Below are positions 10,524 to 21,523 of a DNA stretch of 64,000 bases, one piece after another. Source of the DNA: Byssochlamys sp. IMV 00236 (Eukaryota > Ascomycota > Eurotiomycetes > Eurotiales > Thermoascaceae). The first letter of the stretch is position 1, and every line of letters begins with the position of its first letter. Position numbers and translations under genes: made by a program. The DNA is taken from assembly GCA_001931875.2 (NCBI GenBank), contig MSJH02000496.1, forward strand, positions 124,001-188,000, in the 5' to 3' direction. The notes beneath the pieces were generated by a model. It was not told the origin of the DNA. It saw only the letters and a program-made list of their open reading frames with translations, and did not search any database.

Positions 10524-13276
10524 ATGGCCACCTTTCTCCGACGGCCAGGCAACCTTGCTCGATACTCGAGGAGAGCTGCAGAGTGCTTGAATCGTTCGAG
10601 ACCGCTTTCTGCGAACCTTTCACAATCGCAACTCGCATCATTCATCCGAGCGCGCCAGATTCGATCATACGCGACGGCCAATTCGGGCGGTCCGAAGCCT
10701 CCGAACGAGAATGAAGACCACAAGAACGCGGCCAGCAGCTCAGATGGCCAATCGAAAGGGCCCGCGGGCTCTTCGCCCGGACCTTCGGGGGGAAACAACG
10801 GAGATGGGAAGAAACCAGGTGAACCCCAGGTGAAGGTGAGCGAGGAGGAAGCAAAGGAGATTGACCGCATCATCGACTTCATGAAGGACAAGATGCCTCC
10901 ATCCCAACATCAGACGATGGAGGACCTCCGGGTTATCTTCAAGCAGGATGGCATGCCGCAGGATCTCAAGGACATAATGGGATCGCGTATGGACTCGGAC
11001 AAGCCATTGAGTCTCGGGGAGTTCGCCGCTCTTGCCCGTATAATGACGAAGCATTCGTTCGAAATCGCAGGGAAACTCGAGAAAATGAACCGGCATAAGG
11101 AAAAGGGCGACGACGAAGCTACGGCGGCCAAGAAGGCATCAGAAGAGCAACAGCAGGATCAACAACAGCGACAACAGAAGGGAGGCAAGGACCAAAAGCC
11201 TCCGAACCCCCGCATTTTCGAGTTCAAGTTTGACCCTGCCAACTTCTTGATCACGGCTTTCCTGTCATACTACGTCTACCGAAGTATCTTCCCGGGTGAG
11301 AGCAGCCGGGATATCACTTGGCAGGAGTTCCGCACGACCTTCTTCGACAAGGGTCTTGTCGAGAAGCTTACAGTCATCAACCGCAACCGAGTACGCGTTG
11401 AACTGAACCGCGAAGCTGTCCAGAGGCTCTACCCCGATTCACCGGCGGCTCAACCGAACTTCCATTACTATTTCACCATCGGCTCTGTAGAGGCATTTGA
11501 GCGTAAGCTGGAAGATGCACACAATGAGCTTGGAATCCCCAACCACGAACGGATTCCTGTTGCCTATGTTGATGAAGTGCCGTGGCTTGCAACTGCATTG
11601 TCATTTGGACCCACGCTACTTTTGATCGGTTCTTTCTTCTGGCTCTCGAGGCGCGCCGCCGGCGGTGCAGGTGGACAGAGTGGGATCTTTGGTATCGGAA
11701 AGAGCCGTGCCAGACGCTTCAACCACGAGACGGATATCAAGATCAAGTTTGCCGATGTGGCGGGTATGGACGAGGCCAAGGTTGAAATCATGGAGTTCGT
11801 TAGCTTCCTCAAACAGCCTGAGCGATTCCAGAAACTTGGTGCGAAGATCCCGCGTGGTGCTATCCTGTCAGGTCCCCCTGGTACTGGTAAGACCTTGCTA
11901 GCAAAGGCAACTGCCGGAGAGTCCGGTGTTCCTTTCTTCAGCGTCAGTGGTTCTGAGTTCGTCGAGATGTTCGTCGGTGTTGGTCCCTCGCGTGTCCGTG
12001 ATCTGTTCGCAAACGCAAGGAAAAACACTCCCTGTATCATCTTCATTGATGAGATCGACGCTATCGGTAAATCTAGAGCCAAGCAAAGCTTCGGCGGCGG
12101 TAACGACGAGCGTGAGAGTACCCTGAATCAGATCCTTACAGAAATGGACGGTTTCAACACTAGTGATCAGGTCGTTGTCCTTGCTGGTACCAACAGACCC
12201 GATGTGCTGGACAAGGCTTTGATGCGACCTGGACGATTTGACCGACATATCGCCATTGACCGACCAACCATGGACGGACGGAAGCAGATTTTCCGTGTCC
12301 ACTTGAAGAAGATCGTCACGAATGAGGATATGGATTACTTGTGCGGTAGACTTGCGGCGTTGACCCCTGGTTTTGCTGGTGCTGATATCGCAAACTGTGT
12401 TAACGAGGCAGCTTTGGTTGGTAAGTTATTTCCAAACATTTATCGTATATATCATACCAAGTAGTCCTGTTACTAACGTGTCTTGTAGCGGCACGTGAGG
12501 GCGCTGATCGTGTTGTCATGAGGCACTTTGAACAGGCCATTGAGCGTGTCATTGGAGGTCTTGAGAAGAAGTCTCTGGTGCTTTCTCCCGAAGAGAAACG
12601 TACTGTTGCGTACCACGAAGCTGGACATGCCATCTGCGGTTGGTATTTCCGCTGGGCCGACCCTCTTCTCAAGGTCTCGATCATCCCTCGTGGCCAGGGA
12701 GCTCTGGGTTATGCCCAGTACCTGCCTGCGGGAGGCGATACGTACCTCATGAATGTCAATCAGCTTATGGACCGGATGGCTATGACGCTGGGTGGCCGTG
12801 TCAGTGAAGAACTTCACTTCCCCACCGTGACGAGCGGTGCCAGTGACGACTTCAACAAGGTCACCCGCATGGCTACGGCAATGGTCACCAAGTTCGGAAT
12901 GTCCAACAAGGTCGGTTACGTGTATTACGAGGAAGACCAGAACCAGCTGCACAAGCCGTTCTCTGAGGAGACGGCGCGTAACATTGATGCCGAGGTCCGC
13001 CGCATTGTCGACGAGGCCTACAAGCAGTGCCGTGAGCTCCTTACCGAGAAGAAGAAGGAGGTCGGTATCGTCGCCGAGGAACTTCTGTCCAAGGAGGTCC
13101 TCAGCCGCGATGACCTTGTTCGACTTCTCGGACCCCGTCCCTGGCCTGAATCAGGCGAGTTCGCCAAGTACTTCGATGCCAGCCATGGACAGACGATCGC
13201 GCCGCCGGAGCCACCAGCGTCTCGCGAAGAGACAGAAGGAAAGGACGGACGGGATCAGACGCCCAACCCTATCTAA
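10524..13276 (+). CDS. yta12: Mitochondrial m-AAA protease (Yta12/Afg3 family)
   Basis: Two exons, 10524-12420 and 12489-13276, giving 894 residues. This is an ATP-dependent zinc metalloprotease of the mitochondrial inner membrane with its catalytic domain in the matrix; it degrades unassembled membrane proteins and matures substrates. The first 50 residues are Arg/Ser-rich without acids, as in a mitochondrial presequence. A charged, low-complexity segment follows, then two membrane segments (about residues 240-255 and 360-378), the AAA module with Walker A GPPGTGKT (450-457), Walker B IIFIDEID and the second-region-of-homology RPGRFD, and the protease domain with HEAGH (675-679). Filamentous fungi may have one homo-oligomeric m-AAA enzyme (MAP-1 in Neurospora) or two; I cannot tell Yta12 from Afg3 here with certainty, so the symbol is provisional. 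Confidence 0.92.
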
Positions 13277-14131
13277 AGCACGTATACCAATGTTTCTGTC
13301 CTGTACTTTCGCGGAGCATCTCTCCTCATCTTGACTTTTTCCATTCGACACCCTGCCATAAATATTGGAAGTCTACTATCATCTTCCTTTTGCTCCTCGA
13401 ATCTTGAACCCTCTCACACAGTACTGTAAAGTAGTCATCCACCTATCTATCTATCTCCTTTTACGAATAATCAACCAAGATCTGATTTCAAACTGAGTTC
13501 CAAAAGACTAGGCGAAGCTGTGTGGTCGATGCATGAAGTATTGGCCGCACATCTAGTTTTGTCTTTTTCTTCTCTTCGTTTTCCTTCTTGTTTTTTTGCA
13601 TATTTAGATTTCACTATGAGCTTACATCCTCTTTATGCTTTTGGATGTTCCAGTTGGCCGTTGCATCTATACGCGCAAATGTATTCTATATTTCACTCCA
13701 CTCTTGCCTTCATCTCAGGTCTGGTAGCTATTGTGGTTGCTATCTGAGTGAGGTTTCAATTGCGTGGGGTCATTTACTGCGCGACGTTGTATTATCAGCA
13801 ATGGCGTGGTGAGGATTGGTATGCATGGCATTGAAAAACAGTCTTAGCTAGATGAATGCCATGAAATGTCTGATAAGATCTACGAAAGTAGGTACCATAA
13901 AAGTAAATCAGGAAGTCGTAGTGAACATCCGACTAGTGGCTGGGTGGATAGTCAAGATATATTCAAAGTCCATTTTTTAGTAAAGAGGAGGAGAGATGGT
14001 ATCAAGACACATTAACTATGTGTGTAGCTGAATAATGATGGCGCAAAAAGCTAATTAGATCTTGGAAAAATATATCAAACTATTCCAGCATCTTGGAAAA
14101 TTCCCTCTCCCATTTCTCTTTTCTTTCCCGT
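13277..14131. other. Convergent intergenic region
   Basis: 3' flanks of the m-AAA protease and the DUF1295 gene, T-rich after 13550 with a short CTAT repeat near 13444. Small ORFs near 13520-13812 have no recognisable domain and biased T-rich composition. Nothing else is visible. Confidence 0.5.
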
Positions 14132-15291
14132 CTACTTGCTCTTCCGGTTCTCATTGTCTGTTTCGGTGCTATTCCTCTTGCTTTTGGGGGCTCGTTTTGA
14201 ACCTCTGGGCTCGACGGACAGACGGGGAATGAATCTTCCAACGCGAGCTTGGTAATCCTTGTACTCGGGGTACTTGTTCGCGCTGATTTCCTCCGTCAGG
14301 TTCGTGCTGCCCTGGAAGAGCAGCAGGTAGGATAGGGCGCCCGCGCCACTCCAGTTCACATACGTCTGCGTGCAGTAGCAATCCCACAGGTAAAGCGTGA
14401 GCCAGATAGCCTGCTCAGCAGCAAAGTTCGGGTGACGGCACAGAGACCACAAGCCAGACACGACGAAGCCCCGGTCTAGATCCTCCGCGGTGAACTGACT
14501 CTTGTACTCGTCAGGCACGCGCGCCGTCTGCTGGTATGACTTTTTCGCCTGGTGGAACTTCCATTGTTGTTGGTCTGCAAAGAACTCGATGATGACGAAG
14601 AAGATGAGCACGCGGGAAAAGACGAGGTCGGGGATCCCGAACGTGCTGCCTTCGGGAAGGCGGGAGAGGACAATGAAGACGTAAGACGGGGCAGTGATCA
14701 AGTTGAGCAGAACAGACTGCACGAGGGAGATGAAGAGGACATTGAAGAGGAACCAGACAAAGCGGCTGGGTACGCGAGCGCGAACGATTTCCCAACGGTA
14801 GTCTTCTGATCCGATCTTGTAGCCGCCTTTGCGCCAGTAGTTGAAGGTCAATCGAACCTGTCATGAGTTAGTGGATGAGTGTCGACGAGTGCGCGCACTG
14901 AAGGCTCGATAGATGTGATACTTACACTCCAGATCAAGCTGAAGATTGCAACCGTCTTCACTTTCTCCGTGGGAAGCCCCGCCAAATGCGCCCAAAGCGC
15001 GTAATGGACATTGTAGATCGAGGGCAGGATACTCCACAACCTGTCCACCTGGGAGTAGTTGCGGTTGAGCTCGGATATGATCACCAAGATCGGGACCAGA
15101 GCAAGCGTGAATGCGATCGCAGTGACAAAAGGATTGGTTGCGAGATAGACCTCTTTCAGGCTCTCCCAGTCGGAGCCAACTTCGATGAGCGTCTTTGGCA
15201 GCGAGAGAAGCTGCGGGACGAAGGGCCAAACGGTTCGACCAAACTCAGCAGCTTCAGAGACTGACACGATAGCGGGGAGTGGAAGCACCAT
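14132..15291 (-). CDS. DUF1295-family polytopic membrane protein
   Basis: Two exons, 15291-14926 and 14857-14132, giving 363 residues. The start is the first ATG in frame (MVLPLPAIVS). The protein has several hydrophobic helices (for example around residues 55-75, 110-125, 150-175 and 190-205) and the conserved features of the DUF1295/steroid 5-alpha-reductase C-terminal-like family: the WSILPSIYNVHYALWA stretch, WSLCRHPNFAAEQ and a C-terminal EYKDYQARVGRFIP. Such proteins are membrane-embedded and related to NADPH-dependent reductases and isoprenylcysteine methyltransferases; the substrate of this fungal group is unknown to me. The C-terminus is Lys/Arg/Ser-rich. Divergent from TOP3 across 329 bp. 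Confidence 0.85.
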
Positions 15292-15620
15292 GATGAGCAA
15301 GGAAGCCGCTGGCTGTGCTCCCAGTAAAGGACCTGTCGAGCAGACGATGGTTGTTCTTGTTCTTTGATCGAGTCTGACAACGGATAACTAGTTAAGTTAA
15401 TGAGGTGTAAACAATGCAGCCTTAGGCAGACACTGTTCGGCGCCTGAGGAATCAGGCAGAAGCTCTAATGCCTTGCCTAATAGGGATTTCGCTTCACGTG
15501 TAGCGCGTTTCCGCCTTCATGCTCCAGGACACGCGTTCTTCGCCTCGAACTGGCGACTATACGGGGTTATCAGGTCCTGCCGGGTATGGCTACTGTCGAT
15601 GAGGTTGTTTGATCGTCAAG
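15292..15620. promoter_or_regulatory. Divergent promoter, DUF1295 gene / top3
   Basis: 329 bp between two start codons pointing away from each other, so it must hold both promoters and leaders. No TATA box stands out and no further gene is visible. Confidence 0.5.
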
Positions 15621-17872
15621 ATGGCTGGCACCATCCTATGTGTGGCCGAAAAGCCCGCCATTGCCAAGGCTGTGGCCTTGCATTTGTCTGGAGGTGCTAT
15701 GCAAACAGTGAGTGCTCTTCTATAGAGGCTTCATTTTCTCCTGCGGCTCGTGACTGTGTAGGAGGCATTGGAGCTAAAATATAAGCGTAGAGAAACGTTC
15801 CAGGCAGCCAGTATGTGAAGAACTATATATTTAATTTCAACTTTGGAGGCTCTTGGGGCTCGTGCTCCGTGACGATGACCAGTGTTATCGGCCATCTGAT
15901 GGAGCTGGAGTTTGAGAGAAATTACAAGACATGGCTGGCGTGTCCTCCGGGAAGTCTCTTCGAGGCCCCTATTCGGGAATCAGTGTACCAGGTTTGTATG
16001 CTCATAGATGACCTGGACAAGAGGAATTGCTGATGCTGATTCGACCAATAGGATAAAGTGGCAATTGCGGAGAATATCATGAAGCAGGCGAGATATGCAC
16101 AAGCTCTGTTCATCTGGACCGACTGTGATCGGGAAGGAGAGCATATTGGCACGGAAGTCCGGCGGCAGGCAAAGATGGGAAATTCAAGGATTCAAGTGAA
16201 ACGTGCCATGTTCAGCAACACGGAGAAGGCGTATGTATCCCCCAAGTTCATGTTTCACTGTTAAAGTGGCTGTCCTAACCCCAGATAGTCATGTTATACA
16301 AGCAGCTCGCAGACCCATTGATGTAGATGAGCGCCAGGCAAACGCTGTGGCGGCGAGAATGGAACTAGATCTCCGAATTGGTGCTGCCTTCACACGTCTA
16401 GTGACGCTGCAACTTCGACCAATGACTCCCGTACTAGAGAATAAGATCCTCAGCTACGGTACGTACTCTAAAAGTCCCCTCAGACGACGCAACTGACACT
16501 GTTACAGGGTCCTGTCAGTTTCCTACGCTCGGCTTTGTCGTCGATCGGTATCTTCGGGTGAAAAAGTTCAAGCCCGAAAACTTCTGGTCGATCAAGGTCA
16601 TGCACGTCCGCGATGATATCAAGGTCAACTTCAACTGGCGTCGTGTTCATCTCTTTGACAGAGCGGCAGTTACGGTGATGCTGGAACGATGTTTGAATGC
16701 TAAGACGGCTAAAGTTACCAAGGTGAACACGAAACCAACAAGCAAATGGAGGCCTCTTCCATTGACAACAGTGGACCTTCAAATGATGGGAAGTAAATAC
16801 TTGCGCATGAACAGTCAGAGCATTATGAAGGTACGTCTCTGCACGTTTGGTCCTACTGAGTTGGCTATATCTGACCTGTTGTAGGTGGCAGAGGCTCTTT
16901 ACACCAAGGGCTTTATCAGCTATCCGAGAACGGAGACCGACCAATTCGACAAGGCAATCGATCTGAAAAAGCTAATTGAGAAGCAATTGCCGGATCGAGA
17001 CTGGGGTGGATATGCGCGGGAGTATGCTACATCTTCAACCCCTCAATGTTGTGACCCTCACTAACGTGATGCTGTCTTGCAGACTACTTGATGGCAGATT
17101 TAGGACTCCACGGTCTGGCCGACATAACGATAAAGCACATCCTCCAATTCATCCCGTTGCCTGGGTCGATCCTAGCCGCCTCGATGCACAGGAGCGGAGC
17201 GTTTATCAGTTCGTTGTCCGTCGATTTCTCGCCTGCTGCTCCGAAGACGCGAAAGGTGAGACCTCCGAAGTTGAAATTCTGTATGGCGATGAGACCTTCC
17301 ACGCAAAAGGACTCATCGTTCTGGAAAAGAACTATCTGGAGGTCTACGTTTACGATAAGTGGGAGAGCAGCCAACAACTCCCGAACTTCCAACTCGGTGA
17401 GCAATTCGAACCCACAGAGGCCAAGATTGTGGAGGGCAAGACTACTCCGCCTAACTACCTCACTGAACCGGAACTTATTGCCTTGATGGATGCAAATGGC
17501 ATTGGCACAGACGCAACCATGGCTGAACATATAGCTAAGATCAAAGAGCGTGAATTCGTTGCGGTCCGCTCCCGTCGGAACGGGCGTAGTTCTGTACAGG
17601 AATTTATCCCCACACGTCTAGGAATTGCGCTCGTGGAGGGTTATGATAGCGTATTCGCGGATATGCCTGATGGCCCATCTCTGAGCAAGCCATTCCTACG
17701 GAAAGAGATGGAGTTGCAGATGCGCGATATCTGCGCGGGCACTAGAACTAGGCAGCAGGTTGTCGACGAGGGTTTGGATATGTACCGCGGGCTATTTATC
17801 CGTACACAGCGACGGATTCAGATGTTGAAGGATGCATGCAAGAAATATATCATTGACGGAGCTACATGCTAG
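15621..17872 (+). CDS. top3: DNA topoisomerase III
   Basis: Seven exons: 15621-15707, 15791-15991, 16052-16230, 16289-16458, 16508-16830, 16885-17021, 17083-17872, giving 628 residues, near the 656 of yeast Top3. Type IA enzyme that decatenates and relaxes single-stranded DNA with the RecQ helicase and Rmi1 to dissolve recombination intermediates. Visible features: TOPRIM domain at the N-terminus with CVAEKPAIAKAVA and the acidic DCDREGEH motif, the active-site motif GFISYPRTETD whose tyrosine forms the covalent DNA link, and KAHPPIHPV and NGIGTDATMAEHI. The protein ends shortly after the core without C-terminal zinc fingers, as in yeast Top3. The second exon start (AG at 15789-15790) was chosen because an in-frame stop lies just before it. 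Confidence 0.95.
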
Positions 17873-18388
17873 AAGAGAAAGAAAAGAGGGGAGGGAAGGA
17901 CCAGGCTTTGATTATTCGGCGTTCGTGGATGGGCTGGCTGTATCGAGACTGGAGTTTGGCCTGGTTATGGAAAAGTTATGGAAGCTATACCCTTTACCTA
18001 TCTGATTTTGGGGGGAAGGGGCGGTGCAAGTCGCGGACTCTTTTTGACTGGTAGAACGGAAGTGAATACTACTTAGTATTTGAGCAGAAGCAGCCCTTCT
18101 TACGTGACGGTGCTGAATTCTCAGATGCTCCATACAAGGATAACATTACTGAATCCTAGACAACTATATCAGAGATACGGAAATGCCCCGAAATTTCAAT
18201 GTCGAGAACAGATATCATCCAGCCGACTCCTTGAGAACAACATAACGAACAACCCAACATATCAAAGAAATCAAGTAATCAAGCAACGGTATAACAGGAG
18301 GAAACAGGCTTAACATGCTGTCTGCCTAGGTCCAAGTAGAAAATATCACAGCAGATGACCCTTTTCTCATCGAATAGCCAGTAGCCCA
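17873..18388. other. Convergent intergenic region
   Basis: 3' flanks of TOP3 and the large coiled-coil gene. The right half (18180-18330) is A-rich. I see no gene, RNA or repeat. Confidence 0.5.
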
Positions 18389-21300
18389 CTATTTCTTTCT
18401 TTCACGTTTGTTTGAGGATAGACTACGAGAGAGCTCAAGCATCTCGTCAGATGTCAATTCCGGCCAAGTTGGCTTGTCTGTCGCCCATCGGCTAGCACTG
18501 AGCCCGGGTCCTTTTGTCTCAGGAGTCTCCTTGGCGGAAGAAGGCGAAGGATGCGGCGGTTCTTTCTTTGCAGACTCTTTCTTACCAGGTTCTTCCTTTT
18601 CTTCTGACGTCTTTGCTGGTTTCTCAGGTTCTGCCTTTGGTGACTCTGTAGCGGCAGACGTAGGAGGAGCATCAGACTTTTTCAATTTCAGCATTTGGTC
18701 AACATCTTTAGCGACGCCACGAAGAGCCCTCTGCTCTTGTTCGAATTTCTCTTCCAACTTGCTAAGCCTAACACCGTTCCTGGAGAACCCTTCGATAATG
18801 GGATTGACCCTCCGTTCCAGGACGGTCTGCCCATGCTGCAAATTCTCGATCTTGTTTTGGGTGGCATCCAGCTTGACTCGGAGTTCCTTGAACTCCTCTT
18901 CTTGGATACTATGAGAGCCCAGAGCCGCAGTGCTGGTCATTCCGGTGGCATTGAGTTTCTCAATCTCTGACTTGGCGAATTCAATATCTGCAGCCTTGGC
19001 ATGCAAGTCATCCCGGAGAGATTCGAGAGAGGTATTGCATTCGGCCAGCTTCTTTTCCATTTCTTCCTTGAGAAGCGCAATCTGCGTGGGGACCTGATCC
19101 ATGGACTCCGTTCCTACGGTATCCTTCAATTTCACCTCCATACGTTTCTGTAGCTTGACAACCTCGTCACAAAGCTTAGAGAGATTGGCTGCTAGATCAT
19201 GTGCCGACTCCTTCGACTGAAACTGGGCCAATCGTGCTTCCATTTCCGCATGGAAGCTGTTGAGATCATTTTCGAGCCTGGATACCTCCTGTGCATGATA
19301 TTCCGAGCTGTAGACGTGCCTTTCCGACTCGAGGGACCCAATTCGCTTATCAAAATTAAGCAATGTTTCGTCAATATGATTGATAATAAAGTTGATATTT
19401 TCTTCTATTTGCTTGACAGACTGAGAATCTGCTTTCAAACAGATAACAGTCACGAGGTCCTCCCGCAATTGAGTAAGATCATTGTATATTTTGTTCCGCT
19501 CAAAATTACCAACTCTAACAAGGTCCTGGAAATCTTGCGCGGTTGGAAAACCCCTTATCAAGGTTTCGACCTTGTCGCTTAGGCTTTCAAATCCCTCGTT
19601 AAGTTGTTCGGCGACACGTTTGGCTTCTCCCTCCGAGAGATTCAAGGAGTCCAACGACGATATGATTTTCGCAAAGCGTTCTTCTGTGTTCTTTTGCAAT
19701 GTGTCCACGGAACTCTTGATGTCAACGAGCTCTTTCACGTGGAATTCGGTGAGCTGTTTGATGTTTTGTGTATTGGCATTCTGCAAGACTCCGGATATGT
19801 CTTCCAGTCTCCCATTGATATCCGTGAACTTAGAATTCAGATACGATTGCAGCTGATCCAAGAGAGGCGTGTTCGCAAGTCTCGTGTTGAGCTCGCCCAT
19901 CATTTCGGTTGCAGTCTTCTTGAACTCGGAGATGATATCCTGGTTCTGTTGACATGATTTCTTGATGCTGTCTATTACCTGCGAGGAACTGATGTTTTGT
20001 CCCTGTTTATCTTCGCGTGGTTCACTTTCAGAGCTCCGAGCAGATGCCATCGAGACGATGTTATCAATTTTGCTGAACTTCTCCTGACACTCCATTTCCA
20101 GGCTTATGAATCTCTTTTCGAATTCTTGAAACCGGTCCCTGAGCATCGCGTCCATGCCTGGTTGGTTGGATAGAGGAGCTGAAGGGGTAGGGTAGATGTG
20201 CTTTTTGACTTCACTCTGAAGGCTTTCGATATCTTTCTGAAGTTGGGTGATCAAGACCTCATGATTTGGATCAGATACTTGGGGAGTTTCCTTCGCTGCT
20301 GTCTCCAGAGGGCGACTATCTAGATCGGATTGCAAGGCCTCAAGTCTCTTCTGAAGACCCACGATGTCTGCTTGCATTTTCTCTTCAAGTTGTTGCACGT
20401 CGTCTACCCTGGCACTATCTTGATGGAGGCTCTGCGTGTCCTTCCGCAACTGTTCGATGTCATTCCCCAATCGAGCACAGTTCATATTGAGCTTTTCATC
20501 GAGCTGCTGGACAGATGTTGTCAAGGCCACACTAGCGGGAGCATCCAGTTTGTTCTCTACCATCTTCAGACGTTCCTCGAGTAGTCTTTCGACAGCGTCA
20601 ATTCTTGGCCCAAAATCTTCCTGTGGCTTCCACTGGGACTGCATAACCTGTAGTTGACCTTGAACGTTGCTCATACGATCTGCAAGGGACTTGTTCTCCT
20701 TCTGTAGACTCTGAATGTCACGCAGAGCACGTTCTAACAGAGATGTATTCTCTTCCTTTTTCAGATCGATAAGTTCCTGGATCTTTTCTTGGAAATCGTT
20801 GACGAAAACATGTGTCTGGCTCAATTTCTCCGAGGAGGCCCTGATATCCGTCAAAGGCAATTTCTCGTATCTGTCGGTCATCTCATCGATCGCCTTCAAG
20901 CATCTATTGATGGAATCCGCGCTCTTCTTGATGGGATCCGTAATCGTCTCTGGAAGAGTATCAAATACCTTGCTCTGATCTCGCTGCGAACCGTTTCGTG
21001 CATGTCCCTGGTTGGCGTTGATTGCAACAATGAACATACAAGACACTGCGACAATGATCCAAGGGAAATTGCTCGGGTCATCTAGGAATGAACCCTTTCC
21101 TCGCGGCCTAGCTGGGCTGTCGATCACAGTATATATTCTGCGCTCGTAGACCTTGTCGTCTGATGCTTGCCGTGGCTGGGCCGTGAATGAGGCATTTGCT
21201 GGGACCACAGACGTTTCTGCCTCTGGTGGAAAAGACACGAATATACGTCTGCCGTCTGTATACTGTCCTGCGGCCTCTTGTCCGTCACCGATGGCAGAAC

Positions 21301-21523
21301 CATGCCGATAGGTATCGCCGCCCACGCGAGGGACATCATCTGGTAGAGAGTGGACGAATTCCGCGACTTGGGCGAGCGCATAGATCGAAGATGTCAACTG
21401 CAAGGAACCGAAAAACCTTTCGCCGATCGTACGCGTAGGGTTTATATTCGTTCCCGGTATGCCAGCATAAAACCCCCAGGCGTTGAAGACCGTGAAAAGC
21501 ACGGCCAAAACCGGGACTGACAT
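18389..21523 (-). CDS. Membrane-anchored coiled-coil protein, function unknown
   Basis: One uninterrupted 1044-residue frame without introns. Two hydrophobic segments are visible: one at the extreme N-terminus (about 3-21) and one at about 153-170 (WIIVAVSCMFIVAINA). From about residue 185 to 960 the protein is a nearly continuous heptad-rich coiled coil, rich in Leu, Glu, Lys, Gln and Ser. The last 80 residues are Lys/Glu/Pro/Ser-rich and disordered-looking, ending in a basic NKRERKK. This architecture suggests a long rod or tether anchored in a membrane, with one end exposed. I do not recognise the family; candidates include an organelle tether, a nuclear-envelope protein or a septal component, none of them supported beyond architecture. 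It is surprisingly long for an intron-free gene in this intron-rich window. Confidence 0.85.
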   Translation of the reverse strand: MSVPVLAVLFTVFNAWGFYAGIPGTNINPTRTIGERFFGSLQLTSSIYALAQVAEFVHSLPDDVPRVGGDTYRHGSAIGDGQEAAGQYTDGRRIFVSFPPEAETSVVPANASFTAQPRQASDDKVYERRIYTVIDSPARPRGKGSFLDDPSNFPWIIVAVSCMFIVAINANQGHARNGSQRDQSKVFDTLPETITDPIKKSADSINRCLKAIDEMTDRYEKLPLTDIRASSEKLSQTHVFVNDFQEKIQELIDLKKEENTSLLERALRDIQSLQKENKSLADRMSNVQGQLQVMQSQWKPQEDFGPRIDAVERLLEERLKMVENKLDAPASVALTTSVQQLDEKLNMNCARLGNDIEQLRKDTQSLHQDSARVDDVQQLEEKMQADIVGLQKRLEALQSDLDSRPLETAAKETPQVSDPNHEVLITQLQKDIESLQSEVKKHIYPTPSAPLSNQPGMDAMLRDRFQEFEKRFISLEMECQEKFSKIDNIVSMASARSSESEPREDKQGQNISSSQVIDSIKKSCQQNQDIISEFKKTATEMMGELNTRLANTPLLDQLQSYLNSKFTDINGRLEDISGVLQNANTQNIKQLTEFHVKELVDIKSSVDTLQKNTEERFAKIISSLDSLNLSEGEAKRVAEQLNEGFESLSDKVETLIRGFPTAQDFQDLVRVGNFERNKIYNDLTQLREDLVTVICLKADSQSVKQIEENINFIINHIDETLLNFDKRIGSLESERHVYSSEYHAQEVSRLENDLNSFHAEMEARLAQFQSKESAHDLAANLSKLCDEVVKLQKRMEVKLKDTVGTESMDQVPTQIALLKEEMEKKLAECNTSLESLRDDLHAKAADIEFAKSEIEKLNATGMTSTAALGSHSIQEEEFKELRVKLDATQNKIENLQHGQTVLERRVNPIIEGFSRNGVRLSKLEEKFEQEQRALRGVAKDVDQMLKLKKSDAPPTSAATESPKAEPEKPAKTSEEKEEPGKKESAKKEPPHPSPSSAKETPETKGPGLSASRWATDKPTWPELTSDEMLELSRSLSSNKRERKK

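Noticed and set aside
11564..12082. Long antisense frame in the m-AAA protease gene
   Set aside because: Mirror of the codon bias of the sense gene, with no domain of its own.
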